Below are positions 1 to 12,900 of a stretch of 64,000 bases of DNA, in pieces. The position numbers and the translations under genes were made by a program. Below the pieces are notes generated by a model. The model did not search any database. It worked only from the letters and a program-made list of their open reading frames with translations, and had not been told where the DNA came from. Each line of letters opens with the position of its first letter. The first letter of the stretch is position 1. This stretch comes from Mesorhabditis belari (lineage: Eukaryota; Nematoda; Chromadorea; Rhabditida; Rhabditidae), in contig CAUEEP010000759.1 of assembly GCA_958450365.1 (NCBI GenBank), forward strand, positions 816,001 to 880,000. The letters run 5' to 3'.

Positions 1-863
1 ATTGATTGTATCCTTGCTCGACGATCCTACTGAAAGGCACCAAATCAAGGTGAGCTTTTAATACGAGAGCCATGGGCTTTATAGAATCGGCTATGCTGAT
101 TCGGAATCGCGAACCGTATCCCGTTTAAAATGAGTGAAATAATAAAGTCGAAGCTTTTAAAAGTAAAACCTTTAAACAAAGAATTTTTGGTAGTGTTTTG
201 ATGTCATTGACTAGAAATCTCGTAGAACTGACGATTTGATGAGCGATCTCTAGTTACTTGTTCGCGTTGATTCCTTAAACCTAGTGCATCGCGGTCTTCC
301 TTAAGCATAGTGCATCGCGGTCTTCCTTAAACACATCCAGAGCTACTAACCATCTCACCATCCAGAGCTAACCATCAATTGAATCCATCTGATCTCCGAA
401 ATCGTTTAGCATTCTGCATTCATTACGAATAGCAAATTTCTGCAAAATTTCTTGCAATCTAATTTTATTTAAATAAATATTGAAGAGTAAAATGAATACA
501 CGTGACAGGGGAAATGGCAACAAAACAAAAAAAAGGTTTGAATATTGGAAAGTTTCAAAAAGATGGAGAATTTTGAAACATAAAATGAGACCAAGTAATG
601 GAAATAAACAAGAAATAAACAAAAAATAAACAAAAAAATGAAAATGGACAATAATCGATAAATGAAATATCAGATTCTTAAAGTCAAAAAATAGTTTGTA
701 GATTTTAGTTTAATAGGTTTTAGTCCAAAATTTTAAACTTCCAATTTCAGAAGTGAAGTAAAAAGTGGTGATTGAAGAAAAGATTGAAGATAAATATGTA
801 TTTATCATAAAAATTTTTGAAATAAATTTGTTTTTTAAGTTAAAAAGTAAAGATTCTCGCTTT

Positions 864-979
864 TTAACATCCTTCCACATCGTCATTGTCGGGACAAACA
901 CACGTTCTCCCATCATTTCCATTGCTCGGCAAGCAGAGATATTTGCAGCCACCGTTATTCGTCGCACATTGACTTGCAC
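864..979 (-). other. nid-1: nidogen exon 47: C-terminal EGF and stop
   Basis: The last exon starts after acceptor TTTTCAG and encodes CATNNGGCKYLCLPSNG followed by CVCPDNDDVEGC and TAA. The CxxNNGGCxxLC pattern is the usual EGF that follows a YWTD propeller and locks it. The intron before it (980-2426) is about 1.45 kb and contains a mariner-type repeat and a foldback element. Confidence 0.95.
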
Positions 980-3900
980 CTGAAAATTGTTGTTGAAAAT
1001 TGTTGCTTCACTTTTTTAGATTGTACTGTATTTTGTAAAACTATTAGGCTATCCAGAAGTCTTTTCTTCTCTGAAAATTTGGCTATATACCTAACCTTTT
1101 ATGCTCTATCTCTTATCTATAGGTTTCCTATAGATATATAGGATTATAGGAACCTATCGATAGGGCACCAAAATAGGTTTACTTTAGCTAAAGTCGAGCC
1201 GCATCATTGAACCGCCTTTTTTTGACTACCCGACTTCACGACTTTAAGAACCTCTAGGAAGAAATTGGCTGAATCAATTTCTCTAAAAATTTGGCTATAT
1301 ACCTAACCTTTTATGCTCTATCTTTTATCCATTGACACCAAGATCGGTTTCCTTAGCTAAAGTGTCTAAATCACATCATTAAGCCGACTTTTTGACTACT
1401 CGACTTCATGTTTCCAAAAAAATCCAGAAATAAAACATTTGAAACCCGTTTTAATGTTATTTTACAGAAAAATAATTGGCCTTTTTAATGAAATAAACCG
1501 TAGTTTAATTGATGCATTTGTTGATTTTAAACGGAAGTACGAAAAGGAAAGAAAAGACTTTCTGGACAGCCTAATAGATTGTGTAAGACTCGACTCGAGT
1601 GCACCTAAACAAGAAATGATTTGAGCACAAAATACGACAAGAAGAATGAGTTAAATGAAGGAACTAAATAGGAACTATAGAGGAATTAACCTTAGGAAAA
1701 GTCTTAAAAAATCACAGTTTCAACTTAAATATGTACTAAGCGCTAAGTTCGAGAACAGTTCAAGCAAATCTTTCTCTAAATGACGTCAAAAATGATCAAA
1801 AATTGTCTCATCATCAGTTTGTTTCTCTTTTTTTGCTTCTCGCAAAGTTTTTGTATTTGAAACTTTTCGGAAATTTGGATCCCATTTGTAAATAGAAAAT
1901 GTTCGGATACGGTAGGATTAGACAAATGATCGTATTAAATGGAAAAAAAGTTGTCAACATTTTTTGTTGGGTAAAATCTTAGGCGAAAGGTAGGTAACGG
2001 TGCACTTTATCCCCACACTTTTTTTTGAAAAAGTGGTTTTAGAAAAATGTATGCCAATTGATTGAGGCATGTAAATGTGATACACAAAAGGCCTGCAGTA
2101 CAGTTTTAATATAAAATTTCTTGCAAAAAAAGTACATTTCCGGCAATTGTGATGTTGTTTTTTGTAATGAGCGCACTGAATTACCCCAGAAAAAGTGGTT
2201 TTGGAACAAAAATAATGGGGGGGGGGATAAAGTGCACTCAAGTCGAAAGGTAATTTTTTGATGAGTAATTTTTCAACTTAAATGCGAGAATATTAGGCTG
2301 TACTAACAAAAAGACTTATTCACCAACCTAATAACTATCGGAATCGTGAACTCAACGTTGAGAACAGGTTCACGATTGAAAGGAAAAAGGAACAGGTTCC
2401 GGTTGAAACCAATCTTTCACACTCACCTCCTACGCATTTATCGGGCACGCCGATGATTCCATACGATTTCCCAGATCCACCCAACGAGATCGTCATTGAC
2501 GAATAGCCATCTCCATAAACGCCGACTGAGTGGACTCGATTGCTGAAATCGATTTCTCGATTTCCTTGCTATTTCCAAATGTTGCAAATTGCAGTAGCAG
2601 AAATTATTCAAAAACTAACTCTTTCCAATCGGTCCAATAGAAGCGCTCCTCTTTGACATGCGTGACGCCGAATGGATAGTTGAGATTCGAGAAAACGCTG
2701 CGACGATTTCGTCCATCCAAACCGATACACGATAGTCTAAAAAGGATCGGATGATAAGTGTGCCAGATAATAAGCGTTTCAAATTACAATACGTACAGCA
2801 AATGAATCATTGATTTTTCAAAACAAACCTTTTCACACCAGCATCCACCCAGCAAAGCTCGCGACGTCCGGGCAGAATCGTGAGCCCATTCGGTAGATGA
2901 ATGTCATCCTAAAATTTTCAATTTTAGACTTGACAAGTTAATTTTATTTTTTCTATTCATCAAATTCAAATTACCTGCACAAATTTCATGTTATTTTTCC
3001 CGTCCAAATCGACTCGGCCAATGATCGGATGCTCGCGATGCCAATCCGTGTAGTAAAGGTGTCTAAAATGTTTTATTTTTCGTTTAAATATAACTTTTTG
3101 AAGAATCAGATGCGCTTATAAGCTTTACAAAAACTTTTCCAAAATCAAATCAAATCAAAACCTATTTTGTAGATCAATCGCCAAAGCTCTAGGGTTGACC
3201 AAACCCTCGGAAACGATCGCTTTCTGATAACGACCATCCATCGAAACCACGCCAATCTCATCTAAAAACAAAAAAAGCTTTAATTATTTGTTAGTATAAA
3301 TATTAATGTTATTAAATTATTATTATTAAACCTTTGGTTATAACAAAAAAAGTGATGACTTGAAAAAGGCATAGCTTGACTTTTGGCCAATTTTAAGGAA
3401 TTCAATCTACTAAAATCTACTACTAAGTAGAGTGTGTTCCCCAATCAATCATCATCAATTAATTAATTTACGATTAAAGTTTATTCGGATTATAATTTTA
3501 ATCTAATCAATCTTTTAATCGAATTTTAATCGTCGATTAATGCGCGATTAAAACGTTTTTTAAAACAAAACATGAGTTTTCAACTGGCTTAAATTCTCAA
3601 ATGCTATTGAAAACCTCTTCGGGAACTTTTTTTTGACTTACAACCTTTAACCTGGTCGCTCACTAGCTTATAAAGTAGCCTTAAACAAATTGCAAAGCTT
3701 AATGCCTTCCAGCACATATTGAGTTTTGCATTTTTTCTCGACGTACCTTTTACGGTACGACGGGACGGTATGTGCGCGTTTTAGAAAAAGGAATTAATCA
3801 TGAGGAACGCACTCTACTGAATACTGATATACCATAGTGAAATTGAAAACCTTTCAACGAGTCCGCATAATAAACATTTCTGCTGCTCCAATCGATAGCG

Positions 3901-6900
3901 ATTCCTTCGGGACTTTGGAGATCGTCGGTGAAATACGAGGTCATATTTGTGCCCTGTAGTGAAGCCGATCGAATCGAGTGACCTGGAAAAAAAATATCAG
4001 TGAAATTCTTTCAAATTTTAACGTTTCAATCGTGCCTAGTTCTTAAAATTCCTTGGCTTTCTTTGCTTACCCGAAATATCACTCCAAACGATTCGCTCAT
4101 CTTGACAATCGAAATCGACGCCGACGGCGATATGGTGTGGAATGACGATGAGCTGGAAAGGGAGAAAAATGAGTTTCAAAAACATTAACTTGTTTAAAAC
4201 TTGTTAGACCTTGATTCCTTTCTTGGATCTGGAGTTTTCCAATTCTAAGCCAGGTCAAGCAGGCTTGAAGCCAGGTTCTAGGGACTTTTTGTGACCCATG
4301 CCTACAGTAAAACCAAGCCAGGTAAGGTGCGTTAGTCCAGATTAGCCACCACGCCTAGTGAGAAAAAAGGTTCCACGTTTCAAAGTGAACCGGCGGCTGA
4401 CATTGTGTCAAGTAATGATCCAATGTCTTCTCCTTCAATTTTTACCCACTTGTTTCCCGGGAATATCTTTGTGAGTGCCACGATGGAAAATTGCCATCCC
4501 TCTTGCGACAAAAAGGGTGTCCGAGCGGAATTCGGAGTCAGCTGAAGATTAGATTTAAAATTTTAAAATTTAGATTTGAAATTGAAACCAAAAAAAGACG
4601 GTGGGATCTGTCTAGAAATCAGATTTCAATAAAACTTGCAAAAACTATAGCTGTTTTCTTCAGACAACAGAACGATCGTCGTCTTCTTTTAGCGTAGCTG
4701 ATTTAGCGTCACTTACGAGTACACGAGCGTCCATTTCCGTGGAATCCATATCGACAATTGCACACGTAATGCCCACCCTCGCCGGGCACACATTCCGCGT
4801 TCTCCGAGCACATCGACCGATCATCCAGACAAGTTGCTGAAATGGGTTTCATTGGGGAACATAGACAGTTTGAAATTTAGCACAATTTAATCCAGATCTA
4901 GTTTTTAGTGGCCACTTTATATTAAGTTGGTGAATAAGTCTTTTCGTTCCTTTTCGTACTTCCGTTTAAAAATAACAAATTCACAATTAACGTACCGTTT
5001 GTTTCATTAGAAAGGCCAATTATTTTTTGTAAGTTAACATGAAAACGGGTTTCAAATGTCTTATGTCTGGATTTTTTTTTGGGAACATGAAGTCGAGTAG
5101 TCAAAAAGTCGGCTTAATGGTGTGATTTAGACACTTTAATCTAAGGAAACCTATCTTGGTGTCAATAGATAAAAGATAGAGCATAAAAAGTTAGATATAT
5201 AGCCAAATTTTCAGAGAAATTGAATCAACCAATTTTTTCGTAGAGGTCTTTATAGATTTTTCAGAATAACACGTATTCACTCTCGAATTTGGACTTGAAA
5301 GTGAACCAAAATTGACTTAAAAAGATGGAAATTGAACAATAAACACTTTTTATTTAGAGCAAACCATAGGTTAATTGGTGAATCTGTTATTTTTCATCGG
5401 AAGTACGAAAAGGAACAAAAAAACTTATTCACCAACATGACAGAATATCATGGATTTGAGATCTTCAGCTTTTACTACCGGTTAGAGATTTGGAGTATCA
5501 ATCTGCGTAACCTGTCAATAAACCAAAGCTCGTTAGTTCATACGGAAGTCTTTTTTTTCATCTCAAACCACAAAAGGAGTAGAGCTAGCTTGAGTTGTAT
5601 TGTTTCAAATCCAGAGTTTTCAATTTACGCAACTCATGCGTAAGCTGCAGCTCATTCTTTTTCTGGGGATGAGAATTTCATTCAATTATAAAAACTCACT
5701 CATCGGTGCGCAAACGACTCCATTTCCCACGTATCCATTCGAGCATTGGCACCGTGAGCCGCCGGACGGCGAGAAAACGCATTGCGCGTGCACCGAACAG
5801 CCGCTGCATTGAGGAGTTTCTGAAAATATACAATTTTTCAAATCTGCAATCGCAAGGAATTTCCTGACACTGAGAGCTTTAGATAAAAAAGTATTTCAGA
5901 TTTTCGAAATGGAACCAAAACTTGTACAGCTCGATCTTTTTTCAAACAAAAGCCTTGCAAAAGCGATGAGGACAAAGTTGCTTAAAACTTAAAGGATTTG
6001 AATAATGTTTTGGATTGTTTTTCACTAATTTGGGGAGTGGGGCAAATGTTACCTTTTTTTTCCGCACCTTGCCAATTAGCGCACCTTTTTTCGCGTTTTA
6101 AAAAAGCTCTAAAAAGCTAATATTAACCAATTTCTATTCCAAATGTTGTTTTTCGAGGTAATTTGAGGGTGTCGAATTCAAATTTTGACATAACAGAGCG
6201 TGTGGAACCAATTTGAAAGACAAAACGGCTAGATCAAATTACAGAAAATTGCCGATTTTTCTCTTTGTAGAACTCCGTCCGTTTGTTTCCACAAGCTCTG
6301 ATATGTCAAAATTTCGATTCTATGCCCTCAAATTACCTAGAAAACAACTTTTGGAATAGAAATTGGTTAATATTAGCTTTTTAGAGCTTTTTTTAAAACG
6401 CGAAAAAGGTGCGCTAATGGGCAAGGTGCGGAAAAAAAGGTCGCATTTGTCCCACTCCCCTAATTTGGTAAAAACTAACAAGCAGTATTTCCTAGACCTT
6501 AAAAAGGTTGAAACGTTAAATTTAAAAAACACCACAATAATAAAATAAGCGTTTACGTGGCTGAATTTGGGGTTTTTGCTGTTTAGTCAAGCATTTTCCT
6601 CCTAAAGTTTTTTCCGATTTTTAGTGCTTGAAGGCAAATCTCATTAAATATCCCCTGCTAAGCTGGGAGTTGTCAATTTTAGAACATAATTTTCAAATCA
6701 CTCACCGACGGGATCACAACGTGAATGTCCATCGCCTTGGCTGCCCGGTTTGCACAAACAGCCGTACTCTTGACGTTGATGATTGTAGACACACTAAATA
6801 TTGAAATAGTTCAAGGCTTTGAAAATATATTAAACTGACAAAGCATTAGTTAGTATTGACACGAAAAATTACACACAATTAAACGAAACCCAAGACGAAG

Positions 6901-9900
6901 TAACAAGAAAATCGCACCGTGGTAGATTATTTAGATTTGCGATTTAGTTAAAAAGGATTGGTTAAGTTTAGTTTATACGGCAAGTGTGAACGGATTCAAA
7001 ACGATGACGTGGAAAGAGGCGAAAAGAAAACGAAATAAAGTCATCTTAGACTTTTAAACAACAAACTATGGGTAAATAATATAAAACTACGAGGAAACGA
7101 ACGAGGGGAGGGAAAGTGCTTTAAAAACGCGCTACGAAAACATAATAGATTTAATAGGGAGAAGGAAACTTAGCGAGATTCGGCATAAAAGCCCGACAAA
7201 GTTTCCGATTCATGGAATAAAGGAAAATGAAAAGAATGGCAAAAGGGGGAATGAGACATTTGCGCACTTTTTCTTCGCTGGAAAAGACCTTAGGAAAGGC
7301 TGTAGAGCTTCAAAAATGTTTTCACGTAAGGGAATCGTATGCGTAGGTTCCGAATTTCGACAAATTAAACCTCGCTGACACGTCAAATTTGGGTTAAAAG
7401 GCAAAAACTGCGGAAAAGCGTTAAGTTGCGTAGTTTTTGCCTTTTAGCCCAAATTTGACGTGTCAGCGAGGTCTGATTTGTCGAAATTCGGAATCAGAAA
7501 TTCGGAATGACTAGGTGCGCAAATGACTAGGTGCGCAAATGACTAGGTGCGCAAATGACTAGGTGCGCAAATGACTAGGTGCGCAAATGACTAGGTGCGC
7601 AAAAAAGGTCGCATTTGTCCCACCCAGGGCAAAAGGGAATTTTTGTACAGTGCGCATCCACGCTTTAGAAAGCACACGCGTCCAGAGGTTTGCGAGAAAA
7701 ACAACGACTACGCAACGCTTCTCTGGACATGTTACTATTAGGAAAAATACGATATTTAATCAAAGATCCAACTATTCCGAACAAATCAAAGACCTGAGCA
7801 TTATGATGGCACATTCTCGGATTTTGATCACAGGTTGTTGGTGGGGCATGCGGCACGCATTGTTGGCCATCTCCCGAGAAACCTAGAAACTTTAACGATA
7901 CTTGAATTCAAATCAAAATCTAATTGAAGACATTTAAAAGATTTCGTTTAGACCAAGTCTTTCATTATTGAAATAGACTTCATTTTGAATCATGTTTCAA
8001 AACAATTGAGGAAAGCAACGATTTGCAATAAAATTGCATCGGATTTTTAGCTAGAGAGCTAAAAAGCCAAAAAGCTAGAGCTTTTTCGAAAAAAGCACTG
8101 ATTTTAGACAAACTATCGTAATTCCAGCGCCAGTTTTCGTTCGATTAACTCCATTTTGGTATGATTTCAATGAGGATTTTAGGAAATGGGTTAACCAAGA
8201 GGAACTACCGTAAATATTGCAATAGTACCCCACCCCGCTCGTACAGTCGCGTAGTCGCAAAAGTTTTAGTCGTTTTTTAGTATTTCATTTTTTTCAAAGC
8301 GCCCGCGTACTTTCAAAAAATGCGTCTTTGGTATCAAAAAATAGCCCTGAAATTCAGGGCTATTTTTTGATACCTAAGCGCGCATTGTAGCATAAACCAG
8401 TGTCGAGAAAAACTCGTTCAAAGCTAGACTACGCAACACTCTGCACCGTCATTATGGGCGGTGGAGTACTATTACAGTATTTACGGTATGTCTTTTCGTC
8501 AATGAAGGCTATTATAATGATCTTTTCAATCTTTTAAAACAAGAACAGCTCATAATGATCTTTTAAATAATTTTAAAGTATCGTTTTCTCAAGCTTATGG
8601 CATAACTTACACTAATTAGTCGAAAAATCTGTCTAGATACTGTCTAGAAACTAAAGTCGAGTTTAATTTGTTTTCAAATTCACGGTTATGCTAATAACTA
8701 CCGTAAATACTGTAATAGTACCCCACCGCGCTCGTACAGTCGCGTAGTCGCAAAAGTTTTAGTCGTTTTTTAGTATTTCATTTCTTTCAAAGCGCCCGTA
8801 CTTTCAAAAAATGGGTCTTTGCTATCAAAAAATAGCTGAAATTTAGGGCTATTTTTTGATACCTAAACGCGAATTGTAGCATAAACCAGTGTCGAGAAAC
8901 ACTCGTTCAAAGCTAGACTACGCAACACTCCGCACCGTCATTATGGGGGTGGGGTACTATTACAGTATTTCTAACTACAAACCTACTAAAACAGCCTTAC
9001 TTTGTAAAGATTTCTTGGTTTTGTCACTTAAACACTTTACACTTTGCTCGATTAGCTAGTTTCCCTTTTTTCTCTCACCTTGAACACATTTGCATACATA
9101 CGCTCCTTCAGCCTCTCCATAAACACATTCAGCATTTTGGTGGCAACTTCGCGGATCAGCTGGGGTGCATTTGTCTGAAATTTTATGGAAAATGAATAAA
9201 GCCAAATGCCAAATGCCAAATGCTATTCAATTCAAGCTTTTAAAATTTCTCCGAAACCTGCAATCCTACACGTGGTCACTCCATCACCACGGAAACCCGG
9301 CAAGCACTGGCAGAAATATTGGCTTCGATCATTTTGCACACAATGTCCATTTTGGTGGCAATCCGTTTGCTCACGGCAGATTTTTGGTGAAACTAGAAAA
9401 AAGTGCTTTTTGAAAATGGCCAGCTATTCTAGATTAGCAAGAAAATTCGTAGAAAAAGTTTGCACAGTGATTTCTTTCTGGACAGCTTAGGAAAGGCTGT
9501 AGAGCTTCAAAAACATTTCCATATAAGGGAATCGTATGCGTAGATTCCGAATTTCGACAAATTAAACCTCGCTGACACGTCAAATTTGGGCTAAAATGTA
9601 AAAAAACTGCGGAAAAGCGTTAAGTTGCGTAGGTTTTGCCTTTTAGCCCAAATTTGACGTGTCAGCTAGGTTTAATTTGTCGAAATTCGGAATCTACGCA
9701 TACGATTCCCTTACGCGAAAACATTTTTGAAGCCCAAGCTATTCTAGATTAGCAAGAAAGTTCGTAGAAAAAGTTTGCACAGTGATTTCTTTCTGGACAG
9801 CCTAGTAATTCAGCAAAAATTCAGCATTTTCGTTTAACCAGTCAATTCTGACTTGAACAATGCTTTAGTTAAAACAGAAACTACAAACTACAATTGCATA

Positions 9901-12900
9901 AAAAACTTTGTGATTACTGGATTAGCTGGTTTGAAACGGTTAAAGTTGAAACTCGAGCTCATAAAAATTTTCGATTAATGAATACCGTGATCCAGACAGT
10001 CTAGACTGAATACCGTAATCCAGACAGTCTAGCCTGAATAGCCTATTCGAAGCTGAATACCCTAATCTAGACAAAGACCGTAATCCAGCCAATTTAAGCT
10101 GAAGACCCTAAGAATAGGGTATTCAGTCTGGGCTGCCTGGATTACGGTAGTCAGTTTAGATTAGGGTATTCAGTTTAGATTGGCTGGATTACGGTCTTTG
10201 TCTAGACACGCTGTCTACGGCTGGATCTAGACAAACACCATAATCCAGCCAATCTAAGCTGAATACCTTAATCTAAACTGACTACCGTAATCCAGACACT
10301 CTAGCCTGAATAGCCTATTCGAAGCTGAAAACCCTAATCCAGACAAACACCGTAATCCAGCCAATCTAAGCTGAATACCCTAATCTAAACTGACTACCGT
10401 AATCCAGGCAGCCCAGACTGAATACCCTATTCTAAGCTGAATACTCTAATGGAGACAATTACTGTAATCCAACCAATTCTGACTTGAACAATGTCATCTT
10501 TGGTCATTGGATTGATTAGCTTTGAAACAGTGTTTAACTTGAAACTCAACCCTCACCCTGTCTTCCTTCCCAATTTCCACCGCCTCCCACTTTCACGCAG
10601 CTCGTCCCATCGCCCATGTAACCACTCAAACACTCGCAAACGTAGCGTCTAAAATGAATTGACGGCCTTTTGCTGCTCTTCACTGTTTCAAGTCGGCAAA
10701 TTTTAGATTTAAAGCTTTTGAATGACTTTTAGCACTTTAAGGCCTTCTATTAATTGAATGGCTTCTATTAATCTATCAAATGTTTTCTAAAATTTTGTTT
10801 TCTAATCTTTCCCTCACCTGTTGTGCGAATCAAAGACACATTGAGCATTTGAATCACATCGCTCACATCCCGGATGTTTTCCGCTTGTTTGCACTGGAGG
10901 TTCCACTAAAAAGTTTCAAAAATAGAGCGGTTTTTTGGATTCAAAGCTAAGACCAGGTTCAAGTTTGGCTGCTAGCAAAAATATTGGACGTCGGGGATTG
11001 AACCCGAGAGGAAACAGGATCTAGACAGGATCTAGACAACGTCAGGCTCTAGACGACGCACTAACCACTAGGCCATTGAGGCAAAGAGGCCATTGAGGCC
11101 ATTGAGGCCATTGAGGCCATTGAGGCACTGAGGCCATTGAGGCCATTGAGGCACAGAGGCCCTTGAGGCCATTGAGGCCATTGAGGCCAGTTTCCAGAGC
11201 GTGATAAAGGCCTGTTAACCTCCAGGAGCCATCCAGATCTCAACTTTCGTTTGGATGATTCCCTTGTAAGAGTACTTGGGTACAACTAGCCAGTACCTGG
11301 GTCTGGCCTTTGGTTTGGCTTTGCTTTGTTTTTGCATGCCAAGTCTGGACCTGACTTCTGGGTTGGCCTGTGTCTTTTGTCTGAATTTCTAGCCTAACAC
11401 AGTTGACTTGAATCCACTTAATCTCATCACTCACATGGTGGCAACAATTCGGGTAATCCTTGACTGATGGCCACACATTGAAATCCATCGCCCACATATC
11501 CACTTTGACAAGCGCATTTCCAGTTCGGCTTTGAGAAGATGCAGTCCGCATTTTGGCCGCAATTCCTCAACACATCGCAGCCTTGTTGTTGCGAGGCTCA
11601 AATTGTTAACATTGGAAACAATTGCTTATACATTGGAAACAATTGCTTATTATTGAACCAGAGATCATTTTGCTTGTTTCAACTATGCACCAGGGTTGAA
11701 TCTGAATCCGGATCTCTACGCAAGAATACAAAGAACATTACGGCGGCTAAGCGACATTACTAAACGTCTACACAACGGCACTGTGAGCTGGCGATTGGAG
11801 GATCGTAGCTGTAACGTTCTTTATATTCTTGCGTAGTTCTTTGTATCCTTCTTTATAAATCCAGATTCGCCCAGTAAATCAACGACTTTTTATTCGACAT
11901 TTCATTTATCATTTCTAATATAAATCACTGGATTTTTCGTAATTTTATGCTCTATTTAAGTGCTCAGATTACCTCGATTATACGGCACAAGCTCTTCTTC
12001 ATCGTCCAAAGCACATCTCACACCGTCTCCCTAGAATTGCTTGCTAAACCAGGCTTGCTAAGTAAGAAAGCCTTTGCCTACTGCATTACTATTGATCTAG
12101 AGTTTCAAATTTCAATTCTAGCGTCCCCATTTCACTAATATTGTCAATTACGTGATGTTGTTGACAATTCTGATATTCAGAATTGTCAACAATGTTATTC
12201 AGAATTGTCCTCATTGTTCTCACCTTGTATGGCGGAGTACATGTGCATTGATAGTAGCCAACCAATTGATTGTAAGCACAAGAGCCATGCTCTGCGCATT
12301 CATCATGTGATCGACAAATTGTTCCTGCAAAGGAATTCTCTAGACTCTCTAGACTCTCTAAATTCTCTAGATTCTCTAGATTCAAACGAGAATGTCGGAT
12401 CAAGAATTTGGCCGTCATATTGGCTAATTGACAAAGTTTTCTACGAGTCATTGCTCTATTCTCAACTTGATTACAGAGTGAAGCTCACCAGTGGCTCCAA
12501 CTTGCACCGGTTGATCAGGACTCTCATCTAGCAGCGACTCGCATTGAATGCCATTCCCGTGGAAACCCGCTCGACATACGCACTCAGACTGAAATTGAAC
12601 TTGAAATTGAATTTACTTTAAAACATTCTAAGAAACGCTAGTATCTCTAGAAGCTCTAGTATCTCTAGAAACCCTAGTCAAGATTTGAACTCAATTGTAA
12701 CTCTAAAAAACTAATCATTCAAATTTCCTACAGGGGGATCGGCCTTGGGAACCAGTTCACCATATGGATGCGGTTACCTATAGCACTCAGTTCAGAGAAA
12801 ATATCCCTGACTCATCCTTGACTTTTCCCGGACTCATCTGCTGTCTCTGTCGACAAGTTTGGATCCCAATCCCCTAGGGGACCGGTCTTGGGAACCAGTT

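Larger units (their letters stand above)
4717..9174 (-). other. nid-1: nidogen exons 34-38: four EGF modules
   Basis: Exons are 9079-9174, 7794-7882, 6706-6793, 5700-5819 and 4717-4836. Modules read CTPADPRSCHQNAEC with CVQGFSGDGQQC, CDQNPRMCHHNAQC with CKPGSQGDGHSRC, CSGCSVHAQC with CSNGYVGNGVVC, and CLDDRSMCSENAEC with CRYGFHGNGRSC. Each shows six cysteines in EGF spacing, and all junction phases match. The introns between them hold foldback MITEs. Confidence 0.92.

Noticed and set aside
1954..2241. 95-residue minus-strand protein in the last nidogen intron
   Set aside because: It covers a foldback element with GTGCACTTTATCCCC ends; no splice signals or coding texture.
5332..5643. 103-residue plus-strand protein with an identical copy at 39963-40157
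   Set aside because: The identity reflects a duplicated mariner-type repeat and intron flank, and the frame crosses the element end and runs up toward nidogen exon 37.
11690..11840. Plus-strand frame reading LNLNPDLYARIQRTLRRLSD
   Set aside because: It lies in a small foldback (CTACGCAAGAATACAAAGAAC mirrored by GTTCTTTATATTCTTGCGTAG) inside a nidogen intron and has no splice partner.
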